From Perkinsus olseni (taxonomy: Eukaryota > Perkinsozoa > Perkinsida), in NCBI GenBank assembly GCA_013115125.1, contig JABANN010000004.1, positions 119,965-183,964 on the forward strand: a stretch of DNA of 64,000 nucleotides, given 5' to 3'. Within the stretch, counting starts at the first letter, position 1; every line of letters starts with the position of its first letter. The notes beneath the pieces are model-generated. The model was not told the origin of the DNA and did no database searches. It worked only from the letters and a program-made list of their open reading frames with translations. Shown here one piece after another: positions 23,359 through 34,119 of the stretch. The position numbers were made by a program, and so were the translations under genes.

Positions 23359-23833
23359 CATCACCACCATCACCGCCTATATGTTTACCCACTATTTCAT
23401 AACCATCATATTCAAAGGACTCTAAGCGTCGTAGTGAAGTGTCTCAGTCGTGCCAATATAAGCAGTCAGAAAGCTTTGTGTTGAGAAGTCAACAAGTTGG
23501 GCAACCCAACTGTAGCCTCATCATCGCGAACGTATCCACGACAGATTACCGTCTGCATCAATCACACTTCTCCCGTTCTATCACAACTTACAGCACAACA
23601 GTCCGCCGATGGCAATGGGAAACAAGGTTCAGTGAACGTTGGCGATAACAGCGGCAGCAGCAGCAGCTCCTTCATCCGAGACAATCATCCACCATTCAAT
23701 CCCTCCCGAGTTAATCGAGATAGTCGCCAATGTGGTAATGTTCTCTCATGACTCTTGTGGTGATTGCTCGAATGGTGCTACGAAAACATTGCTGTGCTGG
23801 CGCTGCTGTTGTTGTTGCTGCTCCATGAGTGAC
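23359..23833. other. intergenic stretch, convergent 3' ends of CLC (+) and ABCE1 (-)
   Basis: About 475 bases. It has an AT-rich patch near 23335-23400 and agcagc repeats near 23648. Open frames here are short and lack splice joins to either neighbour. I see no RNA gene. Confidence 0.4.
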
Positions 23834-26403
23834 TTAGTCTTCGAGGAGGAAGAAGTTGCCCTCGGCCTTCTGCTCCTTATCCTTCACGGAATCATACTTG
23901 TTGATTCTTGGCCTGTAGTTTGTAGGGTCACGACGGAAGGTGATCTCCAAGGATTTGAGGAACTTGTTCATACCCGTGACGAGAGTCTCAGGCGTGCTAG
24001 CCGTACATTCAACTCCTGGTTGGCCGTCATAGACTACGACACGATCAGCAAGATAAGATGCCATGATGAAATCATGCTCTACGACGAATGCAGTCTTCTT
24101 AGCGTGAAGGATGAATCGCTTGATGACTCTGGCGGCTACAACACGCTGCTCGACATCAAGGTAGGCACTGGGCTCATCAATCAGATACACATCGGCAGGC
24201 TTGCCCAAGGCCAGTACGATGGCTACACGCTGGAGCTCACCACCTGGCAATGGAAGTGGCTATGAACAGGAGGAATGGAGGGTTGTGACTCTACCTGATA
24301 GGTTCTGTACATTCTGATCAAGCAGCTGATCGATGAGCATCGGACGAGTGACATCAGAGACGAATTGAGGATGCAAGAACTGTGAGCGGATCTTGGCGTG
24401 AAGTAGATCTCGGACCTGCATGATGAGAATAGCCACAGAAATGAGCTGATGCTGTCCACGTCAGCTTACCGAGCCATCGAACTTGGCGTGGATGGTCTGG
24501 GGCTTATACGAGACGTTCATACGGGGAACCTCCACGTTGGACTCATCAGGCTTCAACAGACCAGCAAGCATACGGATGAAAGTAGTCTTGCCTGATAATA
24601 TAGCAAATAGCGAGATGTAACGACGAGTGGGTATCGTTCTCACCTGTTCCGTTCTGTCCCAGCATAACGATGATCTCGGAGCTTGAGAAGCTACCCCCTT
24701 CGATATGGAGCTTGAAGTTACCCATGGTCTTAGTCATAGCAGGATAGTCCTGGCTGTACATCCTCTTGCCATCATCGAGATCCGTGTTCTCTGATACCTT
24801 ATGATGAAAAGGATAATAGAGAAATGATGATAAGGCTGACATGAAGCATTACCCTGAAGTTCAAGGCGACCTCACGGAAACGAAGATTCTCGGTGGGAAT
24901 GAAACCGTCAAGGAAAATATTAATTCCTTCGCGGACAGAGAAGGGCATCGTGACTACACCATATGCAGTGGGAGTACCCTGAGAGGTGATGATAGGACTG
25001 ACAGTGGCCATGATGATGAGGATCATGGACTCTTACCCATAGACAACAAATGTAATCAGAAAGATAATCCAAGACTGAGAGATCATGCTCGACCACAATG
25101 ATGTAGTTATCGGAAGTCTGTAGGTCACGGATAACCTACGGAATGATGAATGAAGCATGAGTAGTCGATGGTGTGGTAGCAGTACATGTGCAGCCTCTAA
25201 ACGCTGCCTGACATCAAGGTAGGAGCTAGGCTCATCAAACATATATACAGATGCATTCAACTCGCATACCACTGCAATGGCGAAACGCTGTAATTCTCCA
25301 CCTGATCATGACACAAGGGGAATTAAGTGAACGGTCGACGGTGATGGGCAGGAGGTGACTTACCAGAAAGATCCTTGATATCGCGATCGACCAAATGCTC
25401 GAGATCCAAACGCTTCAGTAGCTCAGGGACTATATGTCGTTCATCCTTCCGGGCAAGAGTCTCCCCAACCTGATCAAAGATGTATGACACGGAGAGGGGC
25501 CCGACGGGTGTTACTGATTACCTTGCCACGGACGGCCTTGGGGATGTTGTCTACATACTGCGGCTTGATGGTTGCCTTTAGTTTATCCTCAAGGATTTTA
25601 ACGAAGTAGTTCTGGAGATCAGATCCGCGGAAGTATCTGAAGAAGGCAATGTGCCGAGGATGATGGCGGCGATGATGATGGAGTATTACTGGAGAATGTC
25701 ACTCCAGTCCGGGGGGTTGTCGAATCGGCCAAGATTAGGCTTCAGCTTGCCGGATAGGATCTTCAACGCAGTGGACTTACCGATACCTAAGACACATACC
25801 CACTACTTTAGGACTACGAATTCTCGCTACGGTAACGGTAATGATACTACCATTAGTGCCGACAAGACCGAGAACTTGGCCGGGACGGGGCATGGGCAGT
25901 CTATGCAACTTGAAGGTGTTAGGGCCGTATCTGGGAACAGTTGGCCGTACTGATATGTACTATTATAGATTTGATAATACTACCTATGAGTGGTCTGGCC
26001 ACTGAGGTCCTTGGGTAGATTGATAACAGTGATGGCATCGAACGGGCACTTCTTGACACATATACCACAACCGATACAGAGAGTCTCCGATATCCACGAG
26101 ACCTTGGCATGTCTATCAACCTCCACGCAGAACTTACCAGTACGATTCACTGGGCAGTACCTTATAGCAGCACAGGTAATGCTATACACCTCCATACACC
26201 ACAGCTGCTACTAGCAATCAACTACCCAGCCCCAGTACTCCATGGCCTCCCATCGGATGGTACGTATCACCACCCACTTACTTTTTGCATTCAAGCTGAC
26301 ATTTCTTAGGCTTGCATCTATCCTCACTGACGATGGCGATACGTAGACGCTGCTCCTCTCCTGATCCGGACCCCTTCTTATCCTTTTTGTCCTTTTTACC
26401 CAT
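23834..26403 (-). CDS. ABCE1: ABCE1/RLI1, iron-sulfur ribosome recycling ATPase
   Basis: ABCE1 splits ribosomes after termination and helps initiation and ribosome maturation. The start at 26401-26403 gives [15 protein letters not shown], then [20 protein letters not shown], the first Cys cluster. The next exon has [13 protein letters not shown] and [20 protein letters not shown], the ferredoxin-like 4Fe-4S motif. Nucleotide-binding domain 1 shows [20 protein letters not shown] near 25270-25215, with Walker B and D-loop. Domain 2 shows [11 protein letters not shown] before an intron and [18 protein letters not shown] after it, so the Walker A is split by an intron. It then shows [20 protein letters not shown] and [20 protein letters not shown]. 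The C-terminus ([20 protein letters not shown]) ends at 23834. About eight introns of 50 to 70 bases. All key residues seen are intact. Confidence 0.95.
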
Positions 26404-26770
26404 GGCAACAACAACTACCTCCAGCTGCTATGTCGATATAACTCTCCAGGCAGACGAGAGCGACGCATCACGCGCCCGCCATCTTGATCGATTTACTTCC
26501 CTGGTATGTGAACCCTGCCTGGGAGTAACGATATTGATATTTGAACGTCTACGGGTTTCGTAGATGGTCGGGTAGTTGGCTTCGGATGGTTAGTGGAAGG
26601 GGTTGAATGATAGATGTGATGTTAGTGTAGGATGATAGGGGCTGTGGTAGCTTATCTCAGTGCTCGCATCAAAGGCTATAACTTCGTCGTTATTAGTTGG
26701 TAGTTGGTGGCATCATCATCATCATCATCATCATCAACCGTCTCTACTACCTCTACACGTCAACTCATCA
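26404..26770. promoter_or_regulatory. divergent promoter region between ABCE1 (-) and NOG1 (+)
   Basis: These 367 bases lie between start codons of two ribosome-related genes. An ATC microsatellite sits at about 26711-26736. No coding block is present. A shared promoter for co-expressed translation genes is a fair inference but no element was identified. Confidence 0.5.
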
Positions 26771-29498
26771 ATGTACTCATTCAAGGAGATACAGACGGTC
26801 ATACCCGCCAAAGACATGGTGGATGTTGTCCTGAGGTAGTACAGGGAGGAAGAGGAGGAGGAGGAGGAGGAGCACAAGGGTCATCACCATACCCTTCAAC
26901 GCTACTACGTTGGCATCATTGCTCCATCGTCAGTCGGACGCAGCGACGGACTCCCACCGAGGTGCATCCACAGTTTAAGATTACACGTATCCGAAGCTTT
27001 TACATGAGGAAGGTCAGCTTGAACCTAAGATACGTATCAACCGGATCATTCTCCGGCTCTCGCAGGTGAAGTTCTGTCAAACAACGTTTAATGAGAAGTT
27101 GCAGAAGATCCTCGATGAGTTCCCCAAGATTGATGATCTCCATCCTTTCTACGCTGATCTATGCAATGTAGGAAGCATCATCACCCCTCGCGTATCTTGA
27201 TGGTACATGATGGCTCCGTTGTTATCAGGTCTTGTACGATCGTGATCACTACAAGCTAGCCCTCGGTCAAGTGAAGTCAGTACAGTCTACTGTGGACAGT
27301 ATTGCTAAGGATTACGTCAAGCTCCTCAAGTTTGGTGATTCACCGTAATAACCTTCGCTATCATTACTCGTTGCTATTGACCCTTCTGCTGTTATCAGGT
27401 ATAAGTGCAAGATGCTGAAGAGAGCTGCCCTCGGTAGAATGTGTACGGCCGTGAAGAAGCTGTCAGCTTCTCTACAGTACCTCGAGGAGGTCCGCCAACA
27501 TTTATCCCGATTACCACAGATCAATCCCCAGACTCGGACATTGATCATGACAGGGTCAGCTGCTGCCCCTACTGCCGCAGCCATCATACCGCACCACCCG
27601 TAGATACCCCAATGTTGGTAAATCCTCCTTCATGAACATAGTCACCGATGCCAATGTTGATGTCCAACCTTATGCTTTCACTACTAAGAGCATCTTCGTC
27701 GGCCATATGGACTTCAAGTAGTGTATCCTCGGTGTAGTAGTATTCGGGGATGATGTCTCCATCGCGTCAGGTACACGAGATGGCAAGTGCTCGATACTCC
27801 TGGTATCCTCGACCATCCTCTGGAGGAGAGGAATACCATCGAGATGACAGCTATCACAGCCCTAGCCCACATACCCGCCACTGTCCTCTACTTTGTTGAT
27901 GTCTCCGAGCAGTGTGGATTCACCATCGAGCAACAGGTACTACCATATGAATTGTGGAAGTGGTAGTATGAATCCCTGCCAGGTGTCTCTGTTCCATTCT
28001 ATCAAGCCGTTATTCAAGTCTAAGCCTCTATTGGTGGTGCTTAACAAGACTGATGTGAAGCCTTTGGATGAGCTCACTGAGGAGCAGAAGAAGCTTATAG
28101 CCTCGATCAAGTTGGATGAGGACAAGGCTCTGGAGTTCTTGCCAGCAAGTTGTCTCAAGAGGGAGGGGTAAGACGATTAGCGATAGCCCTCCGGTTAGAA
28201 TCATCCTTCCCAGTGTTGATGCTGTTAAGAACCGCGCATGTGAGATGCTGTTGGAGCAGAGGATTGAGAGAAAGGTAGCTCAAAGCAGTAAGGTAGATGC
28301 CATCAAGAACAGGTAGTAGTAACAGCAACGAAGCTATTACCAACTATCGCTGTCGACCTCTCGCATGCTTTCAGAGTCTACGTTACCCCCACTCAAGCGC
28401 GTGCTGACCGTCCACCCTGCATCCCCCAGGGCGTTCGTGGTCGCCAACAGCAAGATGAGCAGGTAACAGGAAGGGGAGTTTGCTGGCCAAACACTATCGT
28501 TATCTTCATCCGTAGGAGACGCTGCCTGATGCTGATGTTGACGAGTCTCAGATGACTGAGAAGCAGCTTATGGAACGTCATGGAGGTGAGCGTTCGTCGA
28601 TAGCCCGGTGAGGTAATTATCATGTCTGGACGATTAGGTGCCGGTGTCTACAGTGTTGATACTAGAAAGAACTGGGATCTCAAGAACGAGGATTGGAAGT
28701 ATGATAATGTACCGGAGATTATGGATGGTACGCCTATTATCATCGCTGGCCGCAGCAGCTTAGTCGTGCGCTCACCGATCAGGCCACAACATCGCCGATT
28801 TCGTCGATCCTGATATTGATGCCAAGCTGGAAGCATTAGAGAGGGAGGAGGAGGCTCTCATGTGGGGCGATGCCGACGACACTGAGGAGCATCAACGGTA
28901 GTAGTCAAGGAAGCACTTGTATAAACAAGGAGTAGGCCATACATTCAGGTGGATGAATGCTAAGGACACTCTATCGCAAATCCACAAGAAGGTTGAACAA
29001 CAGAAGTTTGAGAACAGACTTAACAAGAATCGCAACCATTATGGTACTATCCGACGACAGCAGAAGCAGACTCCTGAGGAAGTCGCTGAGCATCTACGTG
29101 TCATTGGTAATAGTGCGGGGTGTGGCATAGAGAACTTCTAGGATGGTTGGTTATCGCTATGTCAGGTAATGATGATGTTGACACGGAAGCTCTGCGGTCG
29201 CGGGCTGTTCTTAAACGACGGAGGTCTGTCGCTGGACTGGATGAGGAAGAACAGCAACAGCCTACTGCTGTTATATCCTCCTCCCTTAATGTAGTATCAG
29301 GAGCATCAGGTAGATCTACGATTATCAAGCATGGTGTATCAGGTTGAGGAGGCTGCCACTGCTGAGGTCATCAAGAGACAGAAGCAGAGGAGGCTCGCTA
29401 GAGATGCCAGGAAGGGAGAGGGAGATCATCATATCCCCGAGAAGAAGCCAAAGCATCTGTTCTCTGGCAAGATGGGCTTCAAGAGGGATCGTCGTTAA
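26771..29498 (+). CDS. NOG1: NOG1/GTPBP4, nucleolar GTPase for 60S subunit assembly
   Basis: Exon 1 (26771-26835) encodes [21 protein letters not shown] 98-base intron follows, and splicing gives [20 protein letters not shown]. Later exons give FYMRKV, then [54 protein letters not shown] and [20 protein letters not shown]. The GTPase domain has the P-loop [12 protein letters not shown] near 27605, [18 protein letters not shown] near 27790, and NKTDVKP near 28040. Then come [36 protein letters not shown] and the basic tail [18 protein letters not shown], stopping at 29496-29498. This is the whole NOG1 plan, including the C-terminal nucleolar part. NOG1 threads the exit tunnel of the pre-60S particle. 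Introns number about twelve. The microsatellite of GGA near 26841-26872 lies in intron 1. Confidence 0.95.
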
Positions 29499-29736
29499 GA
29501 TGGCCACCACGTATCTACCAACTACTACTACTTGTATTCTATCCTCCTCGACCATCCTTCTCGATGTCATCATCCGCCTGCCGACAGTATGGTGTTGACG
29601 CAGACGACTATCATCAGCATCATTGGCGTCCTAATCGCTCATCACCATCATCACGTTACTTGTACCTCTACTACCATAGCCATAGAGAAGGTTTCAACGT
29701 TGCTCAAGATACTGTGTTATGTTACACCAGTGTCGA

Positions 29737-30758
29737 TGGACGCTAACAACAGCGATAGTAGCCGCCATCGTTTTGTGGGAATGAACTTCACCAGAGCTGA
29801 ATCCCTCACTACCGGTATTGGTGCTGATGGCCGTATAGTCTCCCAGGTGATAGTCGATGGCCACTGGCCTTGGTACTGAGGCCTTATCCTTGTCAGAGCA
29901 AAGATATCAGGTCAAAAGAGGACGCTCAGCGCCAACGGATGCGAGATTCTCGACCAGAGTTTCGTCGTGAAGCGGGCGGTATGGCCGAGAATGTGGAGAG
30001 CTCCCTCGAGGTAGTGATGACAGTGGCTGACCCTGTCCACGACTACTGTGTGCCATGCTAGGCCACTGCTATCGAAGAGGCTGCTGCTAGAGCTGCTCTA
30101 GACCCTGATCAAGTGTCCGGTCATGATCCAATGCCAAGGTTTGATGAGGATGATTTCGACATTATGGCCAAGGAGAGGAGGGCTGCCAAAAGAGTGAGGG
30201 CAGAGGATGAACAAGAGTAGGCTGGTCATGGTGACACTAGCTGTGTCACACAACTTGTGTGGTGATAATCATAACAGAGTGTTAGATACACATCCGCTTT
30301 AGCAAAGCAGAAGGCAGCACGACAGGCACAGATACGAGGGAAGTCTAAACAGGTGCTGATCGGTGGAGGGTATCATCATCATTATGCGTATGGCATCATT
30401 CCATTAGGAATCCCTCGAGATGGCTGTACTGGGTATAGCAGCGTCCTCACCGTCTAAGAAGGAGGAGGCGGCGGTAGTAGTAGTAGCAACTCATGTTAAG
30501 GACCGTAGCGTACCTGACCGTCAACCCTAGGCACATCATCGAGCCGGGTTTTCTGCTAGTCTTATCGCGGTCAAGGCTAAGCCGAAGTCCGAGGCCCTAG
30601 GGAAGGTTGGTTCGCCTCCACATGCTAGTCGAGTAAGGGGCACCCTACACCGTGATGCCGCGGATGACGAGAAAGTTGAGGGGTCGCTGGGAGCATTGGT
30701 GTCGGGATATCAGAGCAGCGATACCTCCGACGACGACGACGATGAAGAGGACGACTGA
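29737..30758 (+). CDS. acidic, charged nuclear-type protein, unrecognised
   Basis: The start at 29737 gives MDANNSDSSRHRFVGMNFTR. Exons then give KDIRSKEDAQRQRMRDSRPE, AIEEAAARAALDPDQVSGHD, PRFDEDDFDIMAKERRAAKR, KAARQAQIRGKSKQ and GFSASLIAVKAKPKSE, and the last exon ends VSGYQSSDTSDDDDDEEDD at 30758. Four or five introns of 45 to 70 bases are needed. The protein is helical and charged, with a strongly acidic end. Its layout is loosely like NIP30/FAM192A proteins (a DEDE-type block in a charged helix, a middle lysine-rich block, a GYxSSD acidic tail), but the N-terminal family block is not clear. I leave the function open. It follows NOG1 by 240 bases. Confidence 0.55.
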
Positions 30759-30904
30759 ACGTACTATGCTGGTATTAGCGGACTTGTATTATTACTTGTA
30801 TATTTGAGTGCTTAAGACTTTTCCACAATGGGGATGATACTTGATTTAAGTTCCCCCTTATCCCGCAAGTCATTATCCTGTACAGTTGATTTTTACCTCC
30901 TTCA

Positions 30905-31465
30905 ATGAGCTCACCAGTGTGGAATACATTCGCGTACATCTTCATGCCTTCAGGGGTAGGAATCTTCATTTTCGCTGCCCTCCCTCGTACGTGCTGTTTT
31001 CAGGCTATTCTCTGCATGCTACTCCTATCGGGACTCCCCTTCTTCGAGCGCCTGGCGGAGGGTGTGTCTCGCATAACTGTTAAGATAGGGAGTATCGAGT
31101 TCGGCTGTCTTAACTTATTCGCTGGAATAGTAAGTTTACTAGCATCGGTAGCAGCTTCTCTCTCATCACCATCCTCAGTCTGCCTTCTTCCTGTTCTCCG
31201 AGATAATGAAGCTGCAGGATGCAGCATCGAGGCAGGAGGACTTCCCCTCAGTGGAGCTCTCTGACAAGTTCAAGCTGCAGAGGTAGAATCATGTTTGCTA
31301 TCGTGTGGTGGTAATCGTCGACACTCTCGTAGTAACGTTGACAGGTGGCGTCATGAGCGTAACTACTGGATATCCCTCTTCGTTCTTACACTGTGGGTGG
31401 TGGCAGCTAGGTTAACAACTCTCATCCGCCGACATAAACTCAACAACAAGCAGAAGCAAAACTAA
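30905..31465 (+). CDS. BAP31-like ER membrane protein
   Basis: The start at 30905 gives MSSPVWNTFAYIFMPSGVGI and a first helix. Then come a second helix (CFQAILCMLLLSGLPFFERL), a loop and a third helix (FGCLNLFAGI). After a 48-base intron the next exon reads FFLFSEIMKLQDAASRQEDF, then VELSDKFKLQ. A last intron leads to RWRHERNYWISLFVLTLWVV, then RLTTLIRRHKLNNKQKQN, stopping at 31463-31465. The order of three helices, a loop of about 30 residues, an (x)RxxRNxYI-type block and a helix followed by basic residues matches the N-terminal domain of BAP29/BAP31/Yet proteins. The usual long coiled coil after the last helix is missing, so this is a short form. The basic end may act as an ER-retention signal. 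Confidence 0.65.
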
Positions 31466-31592
31466 GAGATGATGAGATGAAGAATGAGCGAACACACATC
31501 GATTTGTGCAACTTTTCCTATTGTAACGTCTTGTTGCGCTTTGAGTACGGGAGGAGGTTACACTGCGCACTTGTAAAGGTTGTATTGCCATT

Positions 31593-33168
31593 ATGGTTGG
31601 GACGGGTGACGAGGCTTCACATGGCATGAACGGTGATAGCGTTGATGCACAGCCGAAAAGCAAAATGACTATGGCACAGAGGAATAGAAAACGGTGGCGT
31701 GATAAAAAACGAGCCAAAGCACAACAGAAAGAGGAGAGGGAAAGGAAGAGGGCACGCCCTTCGGATGAAGGCTTTCCGGAGTACGTCCTGTGATGTGTAA
31801 CACGTGTATCAACCCCGCTGTGGGTTAGGGAGTCTCCCGCGCAGCGAGGCCCACCATTAAAGACTCATCTCGTGGCCTTGGGGTACAGTGGCGAAGGACT
31901 GAAGGGGATGCAAATGCAAACGAATGAGAAGGGAGAGGAGGTCCGCGTGCTTTGGCACTCCTGCCTGTGATTGTTTATTGATCAGACCCACGCAACCGTC
32001 GAAGGCATCTTTCATAAGGCGCTGTTAGCTACAGAGTTGAGCACGACCGAGATCTTAGCTTATAGGAAGAAGTTGAAGTTCAGCAGAGCAGCTCGGACTG
32101 ATAAGGGGGTGGTAGATATGGTACATATCGCCGTGCATCGGCCGGCAGGTTCACGCTGCCTTGAACATTCTCGCGTTGGCACTACCCGTTACATTGGATA
32201 AAACGCTTGCCCAGGAGGGAGACGGAGGTCGCAATGTGTGGACTTTCGACGAGAAGGCAAATGTGAAAGCCCTGAACGATTACCTCACGCCCTTGAATAT
32301 GCAAGTGTAAGTGAAGTAGGGACCCCGTCCACGATTGTCCCTCTTCTACTGCTATCTTAGATTCGGTATTCAAAGAGTGTCAAACAAGTTCGATGCTCGT
32401 AAGCAATGTGAACGGAGGAGGTATGAGTACTTGCTGCCTGAGTTCGCCTTGGATGGGAAGGCTGATGCAGCTAAGTTGGACGAGGTGCGGCAGACTGCTG
32501 TCTAACTGGGAAGGAGTAAGTGATGACAGTTCTTAGGTCATGTCACAGTACGTTGGGAAGAACAAGAATTTCTTCAACTTCACCGCAAAGATACCTGCGG
32601 AGGACCCTTCAGCTAAACGCCACATATTGTCGATAACCTGTCGACCGACTGAGATAGAAGGCAACGCCTTCGTTCGGATACAACTCGTTGGACAGAGCTT
32701 CTTGTTACACCAGATACGGAAAATGATCGGTCTCGCAGTAGAGGTACGATCATTATACTCATCGTGGATCGTATCATCATGTACGCTGACGAGCAGGTGT
32801 GTCGGGGTAGCGCTCCCGTCGGTGCGATAGAAGAGTGCCTAGCGGCCAAGGAGAGGAAGCACATCCATCTGGCGCCTGCAGAGGGTCTATTCCTCGACAG
32901 AGTGTATTTCGATGGTTACAATACTGGCAAAACCAATGGAGTGGAGACCGTGCCCATCGAGCCCAAAATATGGGAGGAAGATATCGAAGACTTCAAACGC
33001 CGCGTGTTGTACCCTATAGTGTCGAGGACTGTCATACCGAAGACTCGAGAGTGGATTGATGAGAATCTCGCTGTGAACCCCTTCACGCTCGTCAACAGCC
33101 CAGGATATGTTTTCGCCAGCAAAGAGCCGAAGGCATCAACAACGGAGGAAGAAAGTTGTCCAACGTAG
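31593..33168 (+). CDS. PUS1: PUS1-type tRNA pseudouridine synthase (TruA family)
   Basis: The enzyme turns uridine into pseudouridine in tRNA. The start at 31593 (MVGTGDEASHGMNGDSVDAQ) opens a very basic exon (QRNRKRWRDKKRAKAQQKEE) that looks like a nuclear targeting extension. It splices at 31786 into GVSRAARPTIKTHLVALGYS. Next are ATVEGIFHKALL and FSRAARTDKG, where an intron interrupts the catalytic motif; it resumes as VHAALNILALALPV. The catalytic Asp is in RTDKG near 32095. Further exons give FGIQRVSNKFDARKQCERRR, YEYLLPEFALDG, FVRIQLVGQSFLLHQIRKMI, EGLFLDRVYFDGYN and a C-terminal tail ending at 33168. These are the TruA/PUS1 blocks in order. At least five introns. The subgroup (PUS1 rather than PUS3) rests on length and the C-terminal part and is less sure. 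Confidence 0.88.
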
Positions 33169-33222
33169 CGCAGTGCTTCCCTGTTAGATACGTAGTACGT
33201 AGTGCACCTAGTATTGCGTTTA

Positions 33223-33280
33223 TGAGTTGTCATTTATTACAGAGAAAACGCATGCCCGAGCGTAGCTACTAGCGAGGAAC
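33223..33280 (+). repeat. direct repeat, copy 1
   Basis: This segment resembles 33690-33750. Shared parts are tgagtt-gtc-tttat-acaga, aaaacgcatg, and actag with agg. Identity is roughly 75 to 80 percent by eye. The flanks do not match, so the repeated unit is short. Its nature is unknown. Confidence 0.55.
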
Positions 33281-33689
33281 GATGGCGAGAGGTCTTCAAC
33301 TCAACAGTGACCTCGAGAGGGTTAGGAAATATTGGTGATAGACTCGCTTTGCATGAGTCACTGATGACATACTTGCTGACGTCCTCTAGGCAGCCGAAGC
33401 CTCGCATGGCAACTGACGCGACCTCTCTCAATCGTGCCCTAACGACGGCTACTTGAGTATATCTAGTAGGGTACACGAGAGAATACGCCAGGCCTTACAT
33501 AGGAAGCTCACCTTGGCGGCACCAGTGCAGTCGAAGATCGAGTTACTGTCATGCCGAAGTCATCCACAGAGTGGAGCGATGCGAACCGCCATCGACCCCG
33601 GGATACTTTTTGGCCAGCGAAGAACCGAGGGCAACAAAGTGCAGTGTGCCCCTACGAGGGGGTACTGGACTAGTACCCCTCGTATCGCG

Positions 33690-33750
33690 TGAGTTCGTCC
33701 TTTATCACAGAAAAAACGCATGACCATGCGTGAATACTAGAGGAAAACCG
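33690..33750 (+). repeat. direct repeat, copy 2
   Basis: This is the second copy of the motif at 33223-33280, about 470 bases downstream. It contains the core tttatcacagaaaaaacgca. A small hairpin, gcatgaccatgc, sits inside this copy. See copy 1. Confidence 0.55.
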
Positions 33751-34119
33751 TCAAGGAGCGCCCAGTCTCTCGGTCTGCCCGAGAGAGGCAGGAGATATCG
33801 GTGCTGGCGTAGTCTCTTGACGACCCCTATACGCCATAGTGCCTATCCCCACATCCCCACATCATACTGCCAGCATGCAACGGCCTTGGATACGCTCTCA
33901 ACACCACTTGAATGGAGATATATTGAAACGCCTCAGTGAGGCCGCATTGCTGCTCATGCATGGGTGGCTGTCTCAGTCGGTATCATCATCATCGTCCGTG
34001 GAGGATGGCCGATCCTTCCCTCGCAGAATCGCTGCAACACGCTTAGCATCTCGGACGAGAGATCGTCTCAGTTGGAGCCGGACAGTCGCTGGAGTCTTCG
34101 TACGATGTTTATGCTGATC

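Larger units (their letters stand above)
33169..34119. other. intergenic stretch with a dispersed direct repeat
   Basis: About 950 bases follow the PUS1 stop before clear coding on the minus strand. Short open frames exist on both strands but none shows conserved blocks. The stretch holds two related copies of a motif of about 60 bases, listed separately. No tRNA or snRNA was identified. Confidence 0.4.

Noticed and set aside
23639-24265. 208-codon plus-strand open frame
   Set aside because: It is the antisense of the last ABCE1 exon.
26704-26880. Ser/Gly-rich open frame upstream of NOG1 as the NOG1 N-terminus
   Set aside because: A different frame from the ATG at 26771 splices exactly to give the conserved NOG1 start, so this frame is a microsatellite shadow.
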